Assembly: GCA_017163975.1 (NCBI GenBank)
Contig: JAFFSR010000264.1
Location: forward strand, 4,969,501-5,033,500
Direction: 5' to 3'
DNA from: Anastatus disparis
Lineage: Eukaryota; Arthropoda; Insecta; Hymenoptera; Eupelmidae
DNA length: 64,000 nucleotides
Below the pieces are notes generated by a model that did not search any database, was not told where the DNA came from, and saw only the letters and a list, made by a program, of their open reading frames with translations. A program made the translations under genes and the position numbers. Each line of letters starts with the position of its first letter. Position 1 is the first letter of the stretch. Below are positions 1 through 12,729 of this stretch, one piece after another.

Positions 1-449
1 AAGAAAATATCGATAAATTAATATATATACCTACATCGCGTTAATTTTTCTTATTATAACCGGAACTCGCTTGATGTGTTCTGGTCCGTTTGAAATTCCA
101 ATACGTAAGAAATTCATAAACTTAATTACATAAGTACATTTTAAAAAAGGCTTAAAATAATATTGTTTTGTAATAAAAATATTTTTTTGCAATGTCAAAA
201 ATATGTTATTTTATGCATAGTGATCATGGATAAAAAAAATATAATAAACGAGCACATTATCTACATTTGTAGATATATTAGACGATCGAATAAATAAATA
301 AGAGATAAAACAAAAATTACATAAAATGCAATAAAGTGATTTATATGTTTCATTTATTATTTCTTATTCATTTTACTATCAGTTTGATGGATTCTGTAAA
401 TTTTTTCCATATTAAAAAATTTTAACTATAACCTTTAAATTGTTTTATC
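1..449. other. AT-rich intergenic stretch, nothing recognised
   Basis: Low-complexity AT-rich DNA. I see no open frame, RNA gene or repeat ends here. Confidence 0.6.
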
Positions 450-451
450 TA

Positions 452-946
452 CCCTAGTGGAAATCGAATCTGTGAATAACTGGGAATAACTGGAAATAAC
501 TGGAAATAACTGGGAATAACTGTGAATAACTGGGAATAACTGTTATAAACTGTTCAGTTTGAGACAGGAATAACAGTTATTCCCAGTTATTCCCAGTTAT
601 TCCCAGTTATTCCCAGTTATTCTCAGTTATTCCCAGTTATTCACAGTTTATAGCTTAAAAATAATTTGAAAAAACAGAGGTACGAATAACAGTTATTCCC
701 AAATATATTTATAATAGAAAAAAAAATAAAAAAAATATATATTTTTTTCATTTTTTCAAATTTATATTTTTCAAATTATTTTTAAACTAAACTGTAAATA
801 ACTGGGAATAACTGTGAATAACTGTGAATAACTGGGAATAACTGGGAATAACTGTTATTCCTGTCTCAAACTGAACAGTTTATAACAGTTATTCCCAGTT
901 ATTCCCAGTTATTCCCAGTTATTCACAGATTCGATTTCCACTAGGG
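452..946. mobile_element. Palindromic MITE built of decamer arrays, TA target duplication
   Basis: The terminal inverted repeats start CCCTAGTGGAAATCGAATCT and return as the reverse complement at 946. A TA lies directly outside each end (450-451 and 947-948). Inside, the arms are arrays of a roughly 10-bp unit (GGAATAACTG and variants) in one orientation, then the other, then both again, around an AT-rich centre near 720-780. A short motif with TTTGAGACAGG (near 559) recurs inverted near 870. The whole unit would fold as a long hairpin. No coding capacity. The end motif resembles the CCCTGGTA ends of several other elements here; that grouping is my inference. Confidence 0.85.
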
Positions 947-948
947 TA

Positions 949-1257
949 ATATTCAAATAAAATTACTCTACTTTTTAATATGTTAGCTAAGCGTTTAATA
1001 ATTTCATTAAATATATATTTGAAATATTTTTATAATATGGGTCGTTTCACGTTATACTACAAAACAAAAATCCCTAAGAATATAAAACATTAACATTTTT
1101 GTTTTTTTATTCAACATTAACTTTTTCAATAATTTTTTTTCGCATAATCTAATGTATAAACACTGAATATCGGCACAACTCACTTTAATAGTAAAAAAAA
1201 AACAAATTAGAAAAAATTAGAAAAATCATAATTACTACTAAAATTTAAACTAAAATT
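949..1257. other. AT-rich spacer, nothing recognised
   Basis: Spacer between two MITEs. No gene or repeat signal seen. Confidence 0.5.
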
Positions 1258-1265
1258 AATGAAAT

Positions 1266-1781
1266 GGGTGGGGTTCGATTTTTCGAAAGGCCGATATTTT
1301 TTTGTGCTTAACGTAGAATTTCAAAATTTAGAATGATGCTATTGATAACATTCATTTAAATTATTTATAAATCTCATTTTCAATTCATGGCTGCAATCGA
1401 AATTTATTTATTCGAATAAATTATAATTGATATTTAGAATCGTAACACGTACATAGAGCACCATATAATTATAAAATATTTCGAAATTTCTAATAAAATC
1501 TTTTGACAAGTATTGAAAGAATATACAAAAATATACTTTTGAAAACTCTATTAGAAATTTCGAAATTATCTAATTATAATATATGGTGCTCTGTATACTT
1601 GTTACTATTCTAAATATCAATTATAATTTATTCGAATAAATAAATTTCGATTGCAGCCATGAATTGAAAACGAGATTTCTAAATAATTTGAATGAATGTT
1701 ATCAATAGCATCATTCTAAATTTTGAGATTCTACGTAAAGCACAAAAAAATATCGGTCTTTCGAAAAATCGAACCCTACCC
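1266..1781. mobile_element. hAT-like MITE with long inverted repeats and 8-bp target duplication
   Basis: The ends read GGGTGGGGTTCGATTTTTCG and, inverted, the same with one early mismatch. The repeats extend over most of the element, so it is nearly a perfect foldback of 516 bp. AATGAAAT occurs directly on both sides (1258-1265 and 1782-1789); an 8-bp duplication is the hallmark of hAT insertions. There is no transposase inside. A second copy lies at 23047-23659. Confidence 0.85.
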
Positions 1782-1789
1782 AATGAAAT

Positions 1790-2640
1790 TAATTTTTACG
1801 ATTCAAACAAAATTGAAAATAACTGAACACAACCATTCGAATTTTTTTTATTTAATAATATTAAATTAAAAAAATTAAAGAAAAAGAAAAAATTAATACA
1901 GTCAATTGTAAATGGATTGATAATATATTAACTCTTTAAATTAAACTTAAAGCAAAATCTTGATTAATAAATATATTTATTATATACAATAAAGAATATA
2001 AATATTATACTTAACTTTTGTATTAACAACTATTTTCAATGAATTCAAATATTTATTGTAAAATAAAATTCTAAGGATTTTGAAATTTCTTTCTAATATA
2101 ATCACATCTTAAACAACATACTTTTCTAAATTTTTCAAAATTTAATAATAAAATTTCTCTTCTATGAATTCTTACATTTTAAATAATCCAAATTGTAATT
2201 ACTATTATCAAAATTTACGTTAAAATTGTTGGAAATAGAATGCTTATATAAAAATTTTTTTACATGTTTTTGTCATTAAATGAAACATATTCCTTTGATT
2301 TTTTTTTCTTTCTACAAATTAATTTAAAAACATCATGCATGAAAAATAATTACAAAAACTATTATTAATTATGATTTAATGAAAAATTTATTGTGATTAA
2401 TCTAAAATACACATTACTTATGTTTCCAAAATATACATTACATGTGTATAGTATTTAAAAAAATAATTGTTTAATATACCAAAAATATCTTTTATTGATT
2501 TATAAAAAGTGTAAAAATTATTGATATTATTTACATTTTAATTATTGATTTTTATTACAAAAAACATGTTTTAGTTAATTAATTTTTAGCTGACTTTTTA
2601 ATTTTTAATTTTTTTTTTATAAAAAACTCTTAGTTAATTC
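1790..2640. other. AT-rich intergenic stretch, nothing recognised
   Basis: Mostly A/T runs with no open frame of note and no clear repeat ends. Confidence 0.5.
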
Positions 2641-2649
2641 ATAGTATCT

Positions 2650-3115
2650 GTAATCTATCAAATCGCTGTTGATAGGAATGACCTTCCAGCAATCTGTTCG
2701 AAAACTTCCCAAATCGTCACAGTTGCTTTGAAAACCTTTTAACTCAGTGATTATTTTGAAAACTACCTAACTCTGCGTTTGCTTTGAAAATCCCGTAGTT
2801 CAATAAACGCTTGAAATGCTACCTAGCTCAAGAGTTTTTTTTACAAATAAATTTATACCTTGCATAGAGAAAAAACTTAATTTTTTTCTGAATATTTAAT
2901 CGCGTTTATTTTGCAGAAACTGTATTTTAAAAATTCCACAAGGCTGCTACTGAAAAATTGAAGACGAAAGAAAGCTGCTGATGGTTTTTTTAAAGTAATT
3001 AAGCGGTTATTGGTGAATTAGGAGGTTTAAGAATCAATCTTTGAATTACATTTTCAAATCAACTGCTGAAAATTTTCGAATAATCTGCTGAGTCAGGTTG
3101 TTATTCCTTTCCGCC
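2650..3115. repeat. Foldback of degenerate ~30-bp tandem units
   Basis: The left part (about 2665-2830) holds about five degenerate units of roughly 30 bp, each with a core like GCTTTGAAAA followed by CTAACTC. The right part (about 2935-3115) holds similar units inverted (CTGCTGA, TTCGAATA). The outer segments with GGAATGACC and GTTATTCC pair with each other. The layout is the same as in the hairpin-array MITEs elsewhere in the window, but exact ends and a target duplication were not found. Confidence 0.5.
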
Positions 3116-3177
3116 GTAAAAAATTAATTTTAAATTAAATTTTAATAATAAATATTTTACATGTACACAATCTATGA

Positions 3178-5318
3178 TTACATCCAATTGTTATTGATAA
3201 TAGGATATTGAAAATCAAATTCTGCCAAATTTTTTTTAATCCATTCGTTGGCATCTGCGTTTAGCTTTTCGTCGAAATAATCCTTCCAACCGCCGCTAAT
3301 TCCTTTCCTTATAAAAACAGATCCCTGTTTTATAATGCCGCAATCTTTTAATTCTTGTGAATTTATCATAGGATTATTACGAAAATTTTTTATGTCCAAA
3401 TGATCGATTAATTCAGCTTTTTGTTCGCTGGTATAATTTTTACCAAAAAATTTTGACACTCTGTCTATTACCTCGGGTAAATTCTAATTAAAATATAATG
3501 AAACATATAATATCAATTAAAAATGATAATTATTTCGAAGAATTAAAAAGCTTATGCGTTTAAATTTACCTGCTGTAATTCTTCATAAAATAAAAAGAGT
3601 AAATTTTCATGATTTCTGTTTGTCCATGCTTCTTTCAAATGTTCCCAATATGGACTCCATGGTGCTATAAATTAAGGACAATTAAAAAGAAAAATTCAGA
3701 AATACTTTTTACATGACTATTTGATTTAATTTCATTAAATCTTTGATAGTATGAGAATATATAAACGAATGTTAATTGCAATTCATTAAAATATCATTAA
3801 AGAAAAAAGTTGATAAATATGTTAATTAAATATTATAGTCTATATAGACATGTAAAATACTAAAGTATGTAACTTATGTTTATTTGTAAAAAAAAGACTA
3901 GTTTCCTTATTTATGCAATCAATAATTTATATTTATAATGTAAAAAGCTATTAAAAAGAAATATAGGTGAGGTCTAATTATAATTCATAATACATGCATT
4001 AATTTTATTATAAAAAGAATTTAATCTTTCGCAAATGAACATTAAATAAAAGAAAAAGGCGTCTAAGATGTATAAGTATTGGAAAATCAATGTGATCTCA
4101 TAAAAGTTGTTCTAATGCAAAAAATCAATAAAACGAGACTAAAAATTAATAATACTTACTGAGATCGTTACGGAAATAATGCCAAAATTTAATGAAATCT
4201 CCTTGGAATCCTTGAGTTCTAAAAGCTTGATTCAATTTAAACCAGGATACGGCAACGTCCTTTGGATTTCTAGCTATGTAAACAATCTATAATAACAAAT
4301 AATTAATATAATAAGTTCTTTGAATAAATTCATTTTTATTTTTAATATGGAAGAGAAAAAAAGATACCTTGCATCCACTGGTTAATAAGTTCGGTAGCAA
4401 ACTAAAAGGAAAATGTGATTTAATAAATCTTGGCGAAGGCATATTTCCTAATACTTCATAACCCGGCTTCGTAATTTCCTTGCAAAATTCTTGTTTTTCC
4501 ATATCGTTTTTGTTAAATTCTAAAAATTCTTTCGTTAATTCCGGGTGGTTAAACATGCTAAATCTAATGAATTTAAATTTAATTAGCTTTGTTTTGTACT
4601 AATTATTTATACTAATCTTGTATTATATACTCACTCTAAAAATGGAAATCTTTCAGCTAACAAACATGTTTTCGCTGTATTAAAATCTAAGTCATTAGCT
4701 ATCAGCCATACAAGCTCTTGTGCCCAAGTGGTACCTATAATATATTTCCGATATAAATAATAAATTATATTATTACTCAATTTTTAGCAAATTTATATAC
4801 ATTTTTTAAAATTAAAGTTAATTCGTTCTTTTTTTCACAGTGAAAGGAAAAAATAATGTTCGCACAGTAATTTTATAATTTTATAGTGTAATAACGATGA
4901 TTTTCTTTCTCTTTTTAGATCGCTGTCATTTTCAATAAGTTATTTAATGCTGTTTGAATATGGAATTTTTATTAATTTATACATTCTTTTTTATATAAAA
5001 TTTAAGTTTATAATAAACGAATTTAGAAAAAAAGAAAAAATACGTGTATCAATTATTATAGTATAAAAAGAAATAATTGTAAACTTAAATACTGAAAAAA
5101 AATTTTATACCTGATCTTGGATAAGACAAGACCCATGTATCTGATGGTCTAGCTTGAAATTTGAAAAAACCTTCTCCTTGTTCTGTATACCTGTGAGGGA
5201 AAAGCCAATTTTTCTCTCCAACCTGAACCCAACCAGTTCTTTCACCGTCAAAATCTTTTAGCATTTCTGTAGTTTTCTCAGCATCTAATAATTTGTATTT
5301 TGGCATTTCTAAACTCAT
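3178..5318 (-). CDS. Cytosolic sulfotransferase (SULT family), six exons
   Basis: The enzyme moves the sulfonate of PAPS onto small hydroxyl or amine acceptors. Coding exons on the minus strand are 5318-5111, 4734-4635, 4557-4368, 4286-4160, 3664-3570 and 3483-3178. All introns are GT-AG and the exons sum to 1026 nt (341 aa plus stop), a normal or slightly long SULT. Visible motifs: YPRSGTTW at residues 66-73 (5'-phosphosulfate loop, split by intron 1), the KSH catalytic histidine at about H151, ARNPKDVAVS with R172 and S180 (3'-phosphate site), and RKGISGGWK at 299-307 (usually RKGxxGDWK; here Gly replaces Asp). There is no signal peptide, which fits a soluble enzyme. The start Met precedes a typical insect SULT N-terminus. 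Substrate unknown. The gene stands alone, with no clear neighbour relationship. Confidence 0.93.
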
Positions 5319-5339
5319 TTTTTAAAATTTCTCTAATTT

Positions 5340-6547
5340 ACACACATATGATTGTACAGCGCTTTAAAAATTAATTGAATTATAATTTTTAAAAAAAATC
5401 AAAATAATTTGTTAAATTGTTTCTTTTGAATATTGCTTAGATTTGAAGAAAATGTTGATGTTAGATATAAACACTCGTTTCACTAATATGATTAAATTTT
5501 TCCAAAACTCAGCATTTTAACTTAATAAATTATTTTAAATAAAAAACTTATTAGCAAATAATCCTAAGATCGAAGTTGTAGCGTTAGTCTCCGAAGCGCT
5601 TCGCTTAAAAACTAATGTCAATCTGTGTTAAGCGTCACTTCAATTTTACTGACTATATAGGAATTCAGGCCAGTTGTAACTTTCTCTTAACGTTACTCTT
5701 TTTTATGTTTTCACATTCGTTTATTTACATAAAAGATAATTCACATTGAAAATTCTTTTTTTTTCAGTAAAGTAGAATTCAGCTTATTTTTTTATTTTTT
5801 CTATATACACACATCAAGAACCGATATTTAATAATCATAGTATCAAAGCACTAAATTATGTTATTCAAATAATTTCATTTTAATTGACAGAATACAAAAT
5901 TTTATATTTTAATAATCCATTTAGAGAAACGTAAAAATTTGAAAACTTTTTAAAGTATATGATTTTTATTTTTATAATAGTTTTATTAAACAATTTGTTT
6001 GTATTATGAATTTTCTTTCATATGATTTTTACTTTTATTTTGTTAAATTTATTAAAAATACTTTGTAAAAAAGTTTTTTAAATATTCAATGAATTTTTCT
6101 AAACTTGTTCTTAAGAAATTTTTTTAAAAATTGCAATTTTAAAAAAAATATATTTGATTCAAAATCTAAATAACCTATTTTTATAATTAACTTCATTTAT
6201 TTTTAACATAGACATCTGGTAAAACTTTAATTTTTCCAAATGCTTTTTCACAATTAAATATTTGTAAAAAAGCGCAAAAATTGTTTTAGAAACTTAATGT
6301 TATAATTTAACTAAAAAGAAAACTATGATAAACAATTTAGGAATAATTAGTTCATTTATTTATTAAATTGAGTATAAAATTTGAAAACTTGTATTTAATT
6401 AATATTTCATCATTTAATTCGTACGTCAAATCTTTAATTTGATAAATTGCTACAAGAAAACTTAATATTTATAAAAAAAATTTTTACTCTTAATATATAA
6501 TAATTCGAAAAATCAATTTTGAAAATTTTAATTTAGATTAACATTAT
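5340..6547. other. Upstream region of the sulfotransferase gene, otherwise featureless
   Basis: AT-rich DNA. It should hold the promoter of the sulfotransferase gene, but I see no clear TATA or initiator. A short palindrome CGAAGCGCTTCGCTT lies near 5595. Confidence 0.4.
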
Positions 6548-6552
6548 ATTAA

Positions 6553-6763
6553 GGGGATGTAATACGGTATATGATTTCAACATAGTTACCGACATTGCAG
6601 TTTTCAAAATTTTTAATCTTTATTCCAAAATTTTCAAAAATATCTCTCAATTAGGCTTTTTATTAGTGAAAATAGAAGGCAGTAATATAGAGATATTGTA
6701 AAAATTTCTAGATTAAGAATAAAAAATTTGGAAAACTGTAATGTCGGTATTTTACATTCCCTT
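6553..6763. mobile_element. Small TTAA-flanked MITE (piggyBac-like target)
   Basis: TTAA lies outside both ends (6549-6552 and 6764-6767). Inner inverted repeats pair GGGGATGTAATAC...CCGACATTGCAGTTTTC with the right arm. The TTAA duplication suggests piggyBac-type mobilisation. Ends are imperfect, so it is an old copy. Confidence 0.6.
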
Positions 6764-6951
6764 TTAATACTCTAAGATATAAATTTTTTAAAAATAAAAT
6801 TCGATGCCAAAACCGCATTGGCAAGTCAAAAGATTTAAAATATTCAAAACAAATATATTAAATATAAAAACTAAATTTTTATTAAAATGAATAACACTGT
6901 GTACTTTAATTTATTTACTTTTAAGTGTAATAATTTTGGTTTTAGGGCAAA

Positions 6952-7205
6952 TGATGGATGTAGGTGGATGGAAGGTGGGTTATGAAATAACTATACACAA
7001 ACTGTTACTGTTACTCTTAATAATCAATATATTGTCAAGCAATAATTAACACTCAAAGTAGTCTTTGAATTCTAAAGTACTCTATGCAGTTTACTCAATA
7101 GAGGCTACAGAGAGAATGACCATAGGGCTTATGACGCCTATAACTCATAGTACCAGAAAAGGGACAAAAGGGTGGGGAGAGTAATAAGGCAAAGCAAACC
7201 TTACA
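6952..7205 (-). repeat. Copia 3' LTR
   Basis: Begins TGATGGATG and ends CCTTACA (TG...CA). Identical to the other LTR except for an AC missing near 7002. Confidence 0.93.
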
Positions 7206-7220
7206 CTCCCTCCCTTTGCC
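7206..7220 (-). other. Copia polypurine tract
   Basis: On the minus strand GGCAAAGGGAGGGAG lies directly next to the 3' LTR, the expected primer for plus-strand DNA synthesis. Confidence 0.85.
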
Positions 7221-7440
7221 TTGTTACAATTAATCTCATTAATATTTTATTTTACTCAAAAAATGTCATACGACATATTCAAAATGTAATTGGTACAGTA
7301 GGCAGAAAACTTTTAATTTTTCTTATGGTCTTCTCAATAAGAATATTGAATTCCTCTTTTCCTCTTTATTTCTTTAAGTTATCTGTAAACAGAAAGAAAC
7401 ATAATATGTTAAATTTAAATATTTATATTTCATAATTCTT

Positions 7441-9345
7441 TTAATCTCTTAATTCTATATTAGTTATTTTATTTCTTAAATATTTATGTGCTTCTAAGGG
7501 TAAAGGTTTAGTCATTATATCTGCTAAATTCTCTTTGGTTGCGATCCATGTAACTCTAACTTTGCCTTGATCTACACATTGTTTTATAAAATCGCCATGT
7601 GTATCTACCATATGCTTTCTATTGCCACTCTTTTCGCTTTTCATTTAGATTTCTCTGTATTTCCATTAAACTATCATCAAATACTTTTAGTTTATGACTT
7701 CCATTCATTTTTGTACAGTCACCTGCTGAGCGATTATCACACCAAATTGTTACTGGAAACAGTGTTTTACCCAAAACGAATCGAATTGATTTATCTAAAG
7801 AAATCAACTCTTGACATGCTTCACTCATCGCTAAGTACTCTGCTTGGCACGTTGATAAGGTCACATATGATTGTTTATGACTTCTCCATGCAACTACATC
7901 GCCAAATAATTTAATTATATATTCTCCTGTTGAAGTAGAATCTTGACAATCTCTAAAACTAGCATCTGTCAACTTTTTTGCTTTAGATGTGAATTTTAAT
8001 CCTAATGTAGATGTTCCTCTTAAATATCTAAATATTCTTTTAACATCAATCCAATCTTCTTCAGTAGGTTCTAACTGTTTTCTGGCTAAGTAATTTACTG
8101 CAAATGTGATATCTGGCTGCGTTGCATTTGATAAATACATAAGACTTCCTATAGCCTCTCTATATGGTACATTTTTCAATGAATCATTTTGATTTTGATT
8201 TTTTTATTTCTTGAACATCCAATTTGCTTTTCTTATATCGATTGTTCACTTGCCTAGTTACCGTAGGTGTACTTTGAGGCTTGCAGTCTTTCATCTTGAA
8301 CTTCTCTAAGATGCTTTCTATATATATTGCTTGATGTAAAATGATATAATTCTTTTCTTTATTTCTTTCTATTGTCATCCTTAAAAAGTTTTTTGGTTCG
8401 CCAAGGTTCTTCATTTCAAATGCTTTACTTAAATCATGCGTTATTTCTTTTAATTTATTTATACTGTTGCTTGCAGCTAACATATCGTGTACATACAATA
8501 ATACAAGTGCTATTTTCCCTTCTTTTCTCCATGTGAAAAGACATGGTTCATGTAAGTCATTTTCTAATCCAAGCTTTTCCATCTCCTTTGAAAAGCTTTT
8601 ATTCCATTTGTTGGGGCTTATTTTTAATCCATTCATAGCCTTTTTAATTTACATACCATTGTACTCTTTATTTTATTATTTACCTCTAAACCTTCTGGTA
8701 TCTCCATATATATTTCTTCCTCTAATTCTCCATTCAAAAATGCTGTCTTTACATCTAGCTGACATGCATATAAATTATGTTTGTTTATTATGGTCAATAT
8801 TGATCGAACAATTGACAATTTTGAAACTGGAGCGTATGTTTCTTTAAGATCATATATATTTTTATCCTTGAAGCCTCTAATAACCAGCCTTGCTTTACAT
8901 CGCTTTGATCCATCTGACTCTAATTTTGTTTTAAAAACCCATTTTGTGTCTATTATGTTAGCCTTTTTAGCATCTAACATTTTTCTGGTCTCCTTACTAA
9001 TTCCCATACTTTATTATCATTCATGGATTCTAATTCTTCTTTTACTGCTCTTAGCCATTCTTCTTTTTCTTTAGTCATCATTGCCTCTTTGAATGATGAT
9101 GGATCTTTATGTAGAGAAGATGAAAGAATATGTCTCAAATCGTCTTCATGGATTTGTTTTTCAATTTTATTTAAACTTTTGTTAATTGGTTTTGTTATAA
9201 ACTCGTTTGTGTAATTAAAATACCTAACAAAATTTATATCTTTAGTTGGCCTTTTAGTAGAAATATTTTATCTTTTAAATCATCTAATTTTTTCTTAGCT
9301 TTACCTCTAGTTACGGGGCCTTTATATTGTTTATACTCAGCAATT
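7441..9345 (-). pseudogene. pol: Copia pol, reverse transcriptase and RNase H part (broken)
   Basis: Three main open pieces: 9007-8633 (RT fingers, TKWVFK and QLDVKTAFLNGELEEEIYM), 8636-8184 (RT palm and thumb) and 8179-7619 continuing in another frame at 7644-7441 (RNase H, LSTCQAEYLA and NLADIMTKPLP). The RT active-site box reads YVHD rather than YVDD, so one catalytic Asp is changed to His. Breaks lie near 8640 (inside the usual RALYGLK region), 8180-8215 and 7620-7645. The region just upstream (9345-9010) has recognisable RT-start sequence with frame changes. Not able to encode an active enzyme as it stands. Confidence 0.9.
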
Positions 9346-11280
9346 TATTTTTGTATCTGTTGTTTAATTACTTGCTTTTTCGGTCTTCCTCTTTTCTTTG
9401 GCATTTCCTCTTTACTTGACTCTATCACTTTATCTGGCTCGATATCATCTTCAATTTCTTTTAACCATTTCCAATTATTTGTTTCTACCTGACTTCTTTT
9501 ATAAACATCTTTGTAAACAATTTTTTCATTAAACTTCACATGACGAGATTCTATAAACTTTCTTATACTTGAATGCCAAAATATGTAACTCGTAGGTTTA
9601 TATCCAACTAATACAGCTTTGATGGCTCTTGAGTCAAATTTCGTATTTGATTTAGGAATTTTAATATATGCGATACAGCCAAATCTTCGTAATTGGTCAA
9701 AATGACAATTTTTATTTGGTGCAAATTTATTTAGAGGGATTGAATAATTTATCGTCTTATGTGGAGTTCTATTGTAGGCATGAACAGCAACGTCGAGTGC
9801 TAATTCCCACATGCTTTTGGGTAATCCTGAATCGAACATGTATGCTCTTATTTTTCTTTGGACAGTCTTATTAAACCTTTCGGCTACTCCATTATGCTCT
9901 GGTGTGTATGGAGGGGAGAATTCTGCTTCTATCTTTTCTTTAATCATGATTTCTTGAAATTTTCCTCCTACAAACTCTGTTCCTTGATCTGCTTTGATGT
10001 AGCAGACTTTTTCGTCTTTACTTAATAGATTTCTAGCAGCGATTAAATAATTTGCTAAGGCTTCTCCTGATTCATCTTTTGTTTTCAATGCATATGCTTT
10101 AGCTAATCTAGAATAATCATCTATAAAAGTAATTATAAATCTCTTAAGTCCTGGATATGATGTAGGTTTTATTGGACCCATGATGTCCGTATGTATAACT
10201 TGCAATGGCCTTTGTGCTCTATCTCTAGTTTCTTTAAAAGGCAGTTTATCCATTTTAGCCATTATACAGATTTCGCAATCTTGAATAGATGGGTCGTTGA
10301 AATGAACTTTTTCTAATCTATTATCTATTTTCTGTAATTTTTTCAGGTAATTCATCGATGCATGTCCTAGTCGAATGTGCCATAACATTGCCTCATTTTG
10401 CTTTATAAACTTTCGTGTATTTTCTTCAAGTGGACTTTTCGTGAACAGTTCTTCTATATCTTCAAACGTTTTCAAATCATCTGTTTGAATCACGTATTTT
10501 TTCATTGGACTATTGTCTGTAGTCTTATTTTCATTGTTCGCAATCATGATTTCCTCTTGATTGTCCCTCCCAATCGCAGAACTTGTATTATTTAACTCTT
10601 TATTTACTCCCTCCGAAACTAATACCTCGTTATCATCAGCATGTATCTGCGATTGATGTGGAAATTCATGATGCAAAATTGCTCTTGCTTTGCAACTATA
10701 ATTTTTATGTAAAAATTCTTTACCATCTTCAAAATTATTCTTTTTCACTTCGAAACGTATAATTCATTTAGGCTTGTTGTACGATTTAAATATTGTTTTA
10801 TTTGTCTGTTTATTATATACCCTAAGAATTTTTTCATCCATATAAATGCTTAGACCTGCTTCTGCTAGTCTTCTTGATGATATATCATATTAGGTTTTCA
10901 GAAACATCTTTTGTGGCAGTTACATCAGTTAATTTGATGATTTTCTTATCAGGTGCATATGTTTATAATAGAAAATCACCTTTTTCATCTATTACTATGT
11001 CTGCAAATTTATTTACATTTGCACTTTTAATACTGTTATTCTCACACTTCTTAAAATCAGTTAAAATTAAAGATTTAGTTATTACATGATCGGTTGCTCC
11101 TCAATCAGCTGTAAAATTTGAATACTCGTTTGAATCGTATAGATTTTTATATATTAATTCTTATCGGTTATATTTTTCAACTGTTGAACTTTCCTTGGTT
11201 TATTTTTATAAGTATTTTATACTGTTGCCTATCTTAATTTTTTATTAACATTTTGATTTTCTCTAATGGTTTTTTTTTTC
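9345..11280 (-). pseudogene. pol: Copia pol, protease and integrase part
   Basis: The long open frame 10748-9345 (467 codons) holds the GAG pre-integrase zinc finger (LWHIRLGHAS ... CEICIMAK) and the integrase core: HTDIMGP, ADQGTEF and NGVAERFNK provide the D, D and E. A basic GRPKKQ tail follows. The protease lies upstream near 11080-11110; its active-site box reads D-stop-GATDHV, a TGA in place of the catalytic-loop Ser codon. The integrase piece is the best preserved part of the element. Confidence 0.9.
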
Positions 11281-12650
11281 TCTATTATTTAATTTGTTAA
11301 AAATCCTTTGTTGATAGTTAAAATTGTTATTTTTCTTGGTTGCAGATCCATTCAAACTTCTATTTACTTTATTAGATTTAAGATAGATTTTATTTCTGTA
11401 ACCTTTATTTTGCTCATAACCTACAGTACTCTGAGAATTAAAATAGGAACAATCTTCACCATCTATTACTTATTTTTAAATAACAGTCATTTGTCCAATG
11501 ACCAATTTCATTGCAACGATTACATCTTTCATTTTTTCTGTATTGCGTAATTACTCTTTGAGCTATATATTTTCTTTATTTTCACCTTCGTTTTTAGCTT
11601 CCTAATTAAAGTAGAAAAGATTTTATTTATTCTATATTCATCTCTTTGAAATTCGTTTGTCTTCTGATTGGGTCTGCCCTTCTTAGTTCGGGTGTTATTG
11701 GCGAAACGGCTTGATATAATGCTGCTCTTATTTCTTGATCTGTCAGTGGTATGGAGTCTTCAGAAGTTTCATATGCTCTAATTTTATGCTTTAATTGATT
11801 CGAAGCGTTCGCAAAAAATCATTTACTTTTTCATCCTTTCTCATTTTTATTTAATATAGCTGGGCTCTGACTGAAGTGTGCGTGACGTTTGTTTCAGTCT
11901 TTTTATATCCTCTTAACTTTTTGAAGATTTCTGCAGGTTCTTTTAAATTAACTATCCTCTTACGTTTCATTCAGATGATTAATGATTATATCTTTAACAA
12001 GATTTTTCCTCTTGTCTGCTTGAATCCTTGATAAATTTTCAGGTTTTTTTACATTGGGATCAATTAAACCTAGTAAATCATTGCTAATTAATTCAGATCT
12101 TAAATAATCTATCCAAAGATCGAAATTTGATTTTTGAGAAAGTTTGTAATCCTTTTTGATATTTATTTTTGATTTGTGAATTTCATCTTCTAATTTTTTA
12201 AATAATTTAGCAGTTGCTCGAATGTTGTTTTCAGTATTAATATTTTCTTGATTATTTTTGGTTGTAGAATCTTCTGAACTATTTCGGATTGTAGAATTTT
12301 CTGAGTTATTTTTAGAAACTTTGCTTGTTGTCTCTAATAGTTGAATTTTCAATCTTTCTGTTTCTAGATTAGCTTCAGCGACTCTCGCTATTTGGCTCAT
12401 CATATTTGTCAGTTGACTCATGACTCTTTTCATCGATTCTAATATCTTTTATTGCATCCTTGCAGTTGACTCTATACTGTTAGCAGATACAACAAATTTA
12501 TCCCCTATCATTTGTATTTTTGAGGTTATCTCAACTTGCCTCTCTGCATTTATTTTCTCTATATTTGTAATAACTGGCTTCCTTATTGCTGTTGTATTTT
12601 GAACACTTACAGCATTCGTATTATAAATTGAAGAGCCTCTGACCTCACTC
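11281..12650 (-). pseudogene. gag: Copia gag (broken)
   Basis: An open piece at 12433-11960 carries a coiled-coil-like, Asn/Lys/Glu-rich gag segment. Upstream, the same frame continues to about 12640 but is cut by a TAA near 12448. Further down, a CCHC zinc knuckle (C-x2-C-x4-H-x4-C, CNRCNEIGHWTNDC) is encoded at about 11482-11523 in another frame, so at least one frameshift separates it from the capsid part. Confidence 0.8.
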
Positions 12651-12729
12651 TTATTATTTGATGAATCTGTGAAATAAAATTCTAAATTATTACCTGGATT
12701 TTAATCAAATATTATGTCAGGCCCGACCA

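Noticed and set aside
8467..9214. Plus-strand open frames at 8467-8847, 8781-9074 and 9023-9214
   Set aside because: They are antisense shadows of the Copia reverse transcriptase region.
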